NCBI GenBank assembly: GCA_903940125.1
Contig: CAJAJL010000065.1
Span: 118,313 to 182,312 of the forward strand
Direction: 5' to 3'
Length of the DNA stretch: 64,000 bases
Origin: an uncultured Chlorobiaceae bacterium
GTDB taxonomy: Bacteria; Bacteroidota; Chlorobiia; Chlorobiales; Chlorobiaceae
Within the stretch, counting starts at the first letter, position 1. Each line of letters starts with the position of its first letter. The position numbers and the translations under genes are program-made. The notes beneath the pieces are model-generated. The model was not told the origin of the DNA and did no database searches. It saw nothing but the letters and a program-made list of their open reading frames with translations. This document shows, piece after piece, positions 60,368 to 64,000 of the stretch.

Positions 60368-61447
60368 TTAGTCGACAGCCGTTTTATAAATCGCATAGCC
60401 AACGCACAGGAAAAGAATATTCGGCAGCCAAGCAGCAAGCATAGGGTTTATAATTCCTTGATAGCCGGCAATTGCTATGGTTTTCTGCAGTCCTAAAAAA
60501 AGAAATCCGATAAAAAGCGTAATACTTATTTCAGAAGCCAGACCTCCCCGTTTTTTCTTGGCCGACAGTGGTACACCGATCAGAATAATTATCAGCGAGG
60601 CAAATGGCAAGGCGATTTTAGTATGAAACTTAACCATAGCGCGCTCAAGTCCTGAAAATCCGGCATTTTCTTTCTCTGAAAGATACCGGTAATGTCGGAG
60701 AATATTCATTTCATCTGGCTGCAGATTGAGATCCTCAAGGGAGTGAGGCGTCAGGCTAAGCTTGATTGATTTCAAGGGTGCCACGGTCAACTCTTCATTA
60801 TTTCCAGAAAAAAGACGAGTTGAAGCGCGCTGCATTATCCACTCTCCGATTTTTCGGTCATAGCGCATTGAATCAGCGTCTATTCGCATGCTGAGATGAG
60901 AACCGCTGAATTCCTCTACGGAAACCTCGCCGACGTTTAATCGCTTACCATCAAAAGCCTGTAAAGACACAATACGGCTGCCTGGTTCAAGAATATGAAG
61001 AGTCCGGTTGTTCTGAGGCAGTGTCGCGATATTGTTTACATACTGCTGCTCAAAGTCATTCATGCCAGTAAATGCTGTCGGAGCTAACCAGCAGGCATTG
61101 ACAAGATTGATACCGCAGATAATGATTCCTCCAGTAATAAAGGGCGTCAGCAACTGGCGCATACTGACTCCGGCAGAGCGTATGGCAGGCAGTTCGCTTG
61201 AAGCAGAGAGTCTTCCCGCCACAAGAATTGAGGATAACAGAGCGCTTACCGGAGATGTTATCAGGATGGTGGAAGGTATTGACAGAACATAATAATGGGC
61301 AATCTCCATAATGCTGAGATGCTTGTCCACAAACTTATCAAGTTTTTCAACCATACTGATAAGAATGAACAGAAACACAAAAGCTAAGCTTGTAAAGAGA
61401 AATGCCTTGGCAAATTGCCCGAATATGTATCGGTTGAGAATCTTCAT
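60368..61447 (-). CDS. LptF/LptG family permease (YjgP/YjgQ)
   Basis: 359 aa. Three hydrophobic segments near the N-terminus (about 12-32, 55-80, 98-122) and three near the C-terminus (about 278-352) frame a periplasmic beta-rich domain, as in LPS export permeases. ILNRYIFGQFAKAFLFTSLA and PFASLIIILIGVPLSAKKKRGG are typical. It forms the inner-membrane part of the Lpt ABC exporter with LptB. Sequence alone does not decide between F and G. It fits the KDO-containing LPS implied by kdsB. Confidence 0.92.
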   Translation of the reverse strand: MKILNRYIFGQFAKAFLFTSLAFVFLFILISMVEKLDKFVDKHLSIMEIAHYYVLSIPSTILITSPVSALLSSILVAGRLSASSELPAIRSAGVSMRQLLTPFITGGIIICGINLVNACWLAPTAFTGMNDFEQQYVNNIATLPQNNRTLHILEPGSRIVSLQAFDGKRLNVGEVSVEEFSGSHLSMRIDADSMRYDRKIGEWIMQRASTRLFSGNNEELTVAPLKSIKLSLTPHSLEDLNLQPDEMNILRHYRYLSEKENAGFSGLERAMVKFHTKIALPFASLIIILIGVPLSAKKKRGGLASEISITLFIGFLFLGLQKTIAIAGYQGIINPMLAAWLPNILFLCVGYAIYKTAVD

Positions 61448-61849
61448 GAAATTCTATCAGTGTTTTCTTTTGCTCTTTTTTCCTGCTTGATTGGCAAGCT
61501 CGTCCATTTACAGGGAGAATAATAAAGAAATCCCTGACATTGCTAAAAGCATCAAAGCAAAAAAGGAACTTGAGATCTAAGATGGTAGTATTTCCAATAA
61601 TCCAGAAGGTAATCTCCTTATTCTCGGTGATTACCGTAACGACGACGAGGCAGAGCAGCAGATCACTCAGCTCATCAGGTAAGTGCCGCACATTTCAGAA
61701 TGCCATGGCGTCTTTAAGCAAATCATACTATGAGTGCAAGCTGCAGCCGATCGCGGGGAGGCCAATGTCCAGTTTTGTGCAGTATACCGACCATCTTTCT
61801 TGGATGGTCAATTTACTTCTTACATTACGTAAAAACAGAAGGAGGTATC
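61448..61849. other. Intergenic region left of the toxin-antitoxin tail
   Basis: About 402 bp. Frames on both strands are open for short stretches, but none has a convincing start, length or family. One plus-strand piece around 61577-61675 encodes an acidic peptide ending DDEAEQQITQLIR and could be a gene remnant. The promoters of the permease gene and the antitoxin should be here. A perfect AAGGAGGT precedes the antitoxin ATG. Confidence 0.4.
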
Positions 61850-62056
61850 ATGCAAGCGGCAAAATTTTCAGAGATACGCAATCAGCTTCAGCTGAATGAC
61901 GATAAAATATATTTTTATACCATTGACAAAGATGGTACCAAAATGTTCCGTAAAGCAACAGACTATGAGTTGCTTGCGGAAGAAGGTTTAAAGGAAATTT
62001 ATCTGATGGAGCCCGAGGGCTTGTGGGAGCAATGCCTTGAGGATTACTCAGCGTGA
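61850..62056 (+). CDS. Small antitoxin-like protein paired with a PemK/MazF-type toxin
   Basis: 68 aa from ATG 61850, preceded by AAGGAGGT at 61839-61846. Acidic (many Glu and Asp) and small. I see no clear AbrB or RHH fold in it, so the antitoxin role is read from position: its end overlaps the toxin start by 20 bp, a usual toxin-antitoxin arrangement. Similar short proteins upstream of PemK-like genes are known, but I cannot name a family. Confidence 0.62.
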   Translation: MQAAKFSEIRNQLQLNDDKIYFYTIDKDGTKMFRKATDYELLAEEGLKEIYLMEPEGLWEQCLEDYSA

Positions 62057-62318
62057 GGTTATTCTTATACCTTTTCTGTTTTCAGATCTCACAGGAACAA
62101 AGGTAAGGCCCGCACTCGTCATCTCAAATGATGAATATAATACCAATAATTATGACGTTGTAGTTCTTGCGGTAACATCAAACCTTTCACCAGGCCCATT
62201 TAAGGTATTTCTCGATTGCAACGATCTCGATACCGGATTCCTGCCTGTCAAAAGCGCAATAAGGGTCGATAAGCCATTTTCGTTCCTGCAGGCCAAAGCG
62301 CCATATTGGGCAAAATAA
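62037..62318 (+). CDS. PemK/MazF-type toxin, C-terminus probably truncated
   Basis: 93 aa from TTG 62037. The pattern REVILIPFLFSDLTGTKVRP, then ALVISNDEYN, VVVLAVTSNLSPGPF and LPVKSAIRVDKPFSF is PemK/MazF-like (an RNA-cleaving family). Members usually run about 105-115 residues, with a last helix after the RVDK segment. Here the frame reads AKAPYWAK and stops, and the expected final helix is absent. A frameshift or a stop mutation near 62296-62318 would explain this. The same frame stays open after the stop up to 62516, without a recognisable family. It may therefore be inactive. Confidence 0.7.
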   Translation: MRITQREVILIPFLFSDLTGTKVRPALVISNDEYNTNNYDVVVLAVTSNLSPGPFKVFLDCNDLDTGFLPVKSAIRVDKPFSFLQAKAPYWAK

Positions 62319-62679
62319 AATGATGCCTTGTATCTGGGACAGAAAAGTAAAACAGTTGTCAATTTGCTTGAGAATTTACGACACTCAGAACGGATTGATA
62401 ATGCAGGAACCCGGAAATCTCCCATCATGCTGTTTGCAGAAAAGAATGCAGAAACAACTACGATGATAAAGGAAAAAGAAGACCCTGAGTTTCAGGCTAT
62501 CCCCAATTTAAGTTGAAAAACCACTCAACAGTTCACAAATCTGATGGAATGACGTAAGGTTGTAAACTCCGTGATGTTACGTATACGGTTTGTTCGGTGG
62601 ATATTTTTGGCCTTTTATAAATGTTAGTTGGTATATTCAGTCAGATGGTCAACAGTTCAACAGACAAGGGCACCACGAT
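62319..62679. other. Intergenic region between the two toxin-antitoxin-like pairs
   Basis: 361 bp. The left part keeps an open frame in the toxin frame (to 62516, about 62 codons from TTG 62328), which may be read-through debris of the toxin gene or of a lost neighbour. The right part is AT-rich and should carry the promoter of the Panacea gene. No RNA gene seen. Confidence 0.4.
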
Positions 62680-63237
62680 ATGGAGAGTTTGCGTACATGG
62701 TTTAACGCGAGAAAGGCTGCTCAGGTCGCCGCATTTTTTGCGCTTCAAGAAAACGGAGTGATAAATGTTTTGAAGCTGACGAAGCTCATTTATATCTCTG
62801 ACAGGAATCACATGGACAGATATGATTACCCTATTCTGAATGATAAGTTTGTTGCTATGCCTCATGGCCCTGTAAACTCGTTGACTTACGAATTTATAAA
62901 CGGTGATCAGGATAATGACGGATGGAATGAATTCATAACCGATAGAGAGCATCATAACGTCGGACTGACAAACCCTATATCAATTAGCGACCTTGATGAG
63001 TTGAGCGAAGCGGAAATCGACACACTTCAAGAAGTATGGGCTTTCTTTGGTTCTATGGGCCAGTATACAATAAGAGATTGGACACATGAACACTGCCCTG
63101 AATGGGAAGACCCTCACGGTTCCTCAAATCCAATTCCGTACGCGCGCGTCTTCAAGTACCTTGGCAAAAAAAACGCTGAGCTTTTAGAAGATAAAATAAA
63201 TGAAAGTTGCGAGTTAGCTGAGATTTTCTCTAAATAG
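62680..63237 (+). CDS. Panacea-domain (DUF4065/SocA-like) antitoxin
   Basis: 185 aa from ATG 62680, with AAGGG 9 nt upstream; the frame is open to 62590 but the extra residues are not family-like. Panacea features: AAQVAAFFALQENGVINVLK, LTKLIYISDRNHMDRYDYPI, and FVAMPHGPVNSLTYEFING. These proteins neutralise many unrelated toxins encoded next to them. The C-terminal part (about 120-185) is longer than the minimal domain and may hold the toxin-specific region. The next gene starts 2 bp after its stop. Confidence 0.88.
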   Translation: MESLRTWFNARKAAQVAAFFALQENGVINVLKLTKLIYISDRNHMDRYDYPILNDKFVAMPHGPVNSLTYEFINGDQDNDGWNEFITDREHHNVGLTNPISISDLDELSEAEIDTLQEVWAFFGSMGQYTIRDWTHEHCPEWEDPHGSSNPIPYARVFKYLGKKNAELLEDKINESCELAEIFSK

Positions 63238-63239
63238 CA

Positions 63240-63614
63240 ATGCCTTTCTTGCCCGTAAAAAAAGGCACTCTACTCAAGCTGAGCGGAAATAAAGAGCATC
63301 TTTTCGTAATTTTGACAGAAGAGTGTTCTGAAAAATGTCACTTGTTGGTAAACTTTTCTTCGATACATGATAACGTTTATCACGACGATGCTTGTGTTGT
63401 GAATTCCGGAGAGCACCCATTTATCAAACATCCCAGCTATATTGAATACCGATTAGCTGAAACAGTAAAAGCAAGTCACTTGGCGAAATGTAACTTCACA
63501 CAAAAAGAACCGGTAAGTGACGAACTTTTTAAGCGAATTTGCGATGGGCTTATATTGTCAAGGCATGCCTCAAAAAGAATAAAAAAATACTTCATAGATA
63601 ACTACAGAGCATAA
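63240..63614 (+). CDS. Putative toxin partner of the Panacea antitoxin
   Basis: 124 aa, ATG 2 bp after the Panacea stop. I do not recognise the family. The N-terminal 75 residues alternate hydrophobic and polar as a small beta barrel would (GTLLKLSGNKEHLFVILTEE, HLLVNFSSI, HPFIKHPSYIEYR). The C-terminal part is a basic helix (ILSRHASKRIKKYF). A PemK/SH3-like fold is conceivable but unproven. Gene order and spacing make a toxin role likely, since Panacea genes usually stand next to their toxin. Confidence 0.62.
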   Translation: MPFLPVKKGTLLKLSGNKEHLFVILTEECSEKCHLLVNFSSIHDNVYHDDACVVNSGEHPFIKHPSYIEYRLAETVKASHLAKCNFTQKEPVSDELFKRICDGLILSRHASKRIKKYFIDNYRA

Positions 63615-63660
63615 CTCCCTCGGTTACTTCGCCAACTGAATTTGCTGAGAAGAGATTGTG

Positions 63661-63860
63661 GTCGTGCAGTTCCTGCATCATGGCCTGTGGAGGTTATGAG
63701 AGTTGCCCTGACCTCTCTCAAGAGCTGCCAATTCTGGGTCCATATCTGAAAGGACTGAGGCGATGGCGGTTTGTTCAGGAGACGAAGGAGCTGGTGTCGT
63801 CAGCTTTGGGATATTCTTTTCACTGATACCTGACACCTTTCTGTCTACTGCATAAAAATA
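63661..63860 (-). pseudogene. Decayed 3' fragment of a type I restriction specificity subunit (hsdS)
   Basis: Minus-strand translation from 63860 gives VSGISEKNIPKL, then PEQTAIASVLSDMDPELAAL, the closing conserved region of many HsdS proteins, where PPLPEQTAIA-type and LSDMD-type text precedes a long helix. The frame then meets a stop at 63678-63680. In the neighbouring frame AMMQEL follows, matching the MMQEL piece that normally comes next, so a frameshift is visible. An in-frame stop also lies just upstream at about 63861-63863. No target-recognition domain remains. It lies convergent to the Panacea partner gene. Confidence 0.75.
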
Positions 63861-63928
63861 TTATACCTAAGTTGATCGATCTGCCATAAAAAAAGCCTCC
63901 ATATTCACGGTTAAAGTGTTATATTAAA

Positions 63929-64000
63929 ATGGGTAACGGGAAATTACCATTTGTAATGCAACAGAAACCGAAAAATAAAGAAGCTCCATGGGGAAAGATA
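63929..64000 (+). CDS. Possible 5' end of a gene cut by the window edge
   Basis: An open frame from ATG 63929 (second in-frame ATG at 63956) runs to the edge: 24 codons, basic, with KPKNKEAPWGKI. No clear ribosome site and no family can be read from so short a piece. Listed only so that it is not lost. Confidence 0.25.
   Translation, partial: MGNGKLPFVMQQKPKNKEAPWGKI

Overview
The window reads as chromosome of a green sulfur bacterium (Chlorobiales, Chlorobium/Pelodictyon-like). The main pointers are bchY (chlorophyllide a reductase subunit Y), a full menaquinone gene set, bshC (low-molecular-weight thiol synthesis), a short primary sigma factor of the Chlorobi/Bacteroidetes type, and families shared with Bacteroidota such as the HU-SPOR protein and the GlmU-like protein. 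Most of it is dense, ordinary housekeeping sequence. Many neighbours overlap by 4 bp, and several convergent pairs overlap at their 3' ends.

Layout. 1-5.7 kb: end of mnmA, ETF:quinone oxidoreductase, 3-methyladenine glycosylase, then parA-parB-dapB-membrane protein. 5.7-19.1 kb: a minus-strand menaquinone operon menF-menD // menH-menB-menC, whose surviving junctions all overlap by 4 bp. It is split between menD and menH by a plus-strand three-gene cassette (8.6-15.8 kb). 19.2-35.5 kb: TPR lipoprotein, metal-binding protein, NYN RNase-like protein, OmpA protein, tRNA-Asp, citrate synthase, gatC, kdsB, xseA, HU-SPOR protein, bchY, frr, rpmE, recG, rsgA, aldehyde dehydrogenase. 35.5-42.6 kb: DUF255 protein and a FIST sensor/hybrid kinase pair with a LuxR-type protein nearby. 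42.9-61.4 kb: phosphatase, lipid kinase, trpG, LOG protein, bshC, surE, a patatin/POTRA/barrel protein, accD, thyX, clpP, valS, sigA, SAM hydroxide adenosyltransferase and an LptF/G permease. 61.4-64 kb: an accessory tail with two toxin-antitoxin-like pairs and a decayed fragment of a type I restriction specificity subunit.

The strongest candidate for an undescribed system is the cassette in the men operon. It encodes (1) a carbon-nitrogen hydrolase-like protein with an intact Glu-Lys-Cys triad, (2) a C-terminal winged-helix protein, and, overlapping it by 4 bp, (3) a 1726-residue protein. The large protein has, in order, a KGGVGRS-type ParA/MinD-like domain, an Mrr-type PD-(D/E)XK nuclease domain with its catalytic residues, a NACHT/STAND ATPase, pentapeptide repeats and 14 WD40 repeats (enough for two seven-bladed propellers). 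This fits a NOD-like surveillance protein with a nuclease effector, i.e. a probable anti-phage or anti-plasmid system. Domain assignments come from reading motifs; the function is inference.

Limits: no database or structure search could be run. Where a start codon differs from the longest possible reading frame, the reason is given. GC figures are hand counts of single 60-base lines.
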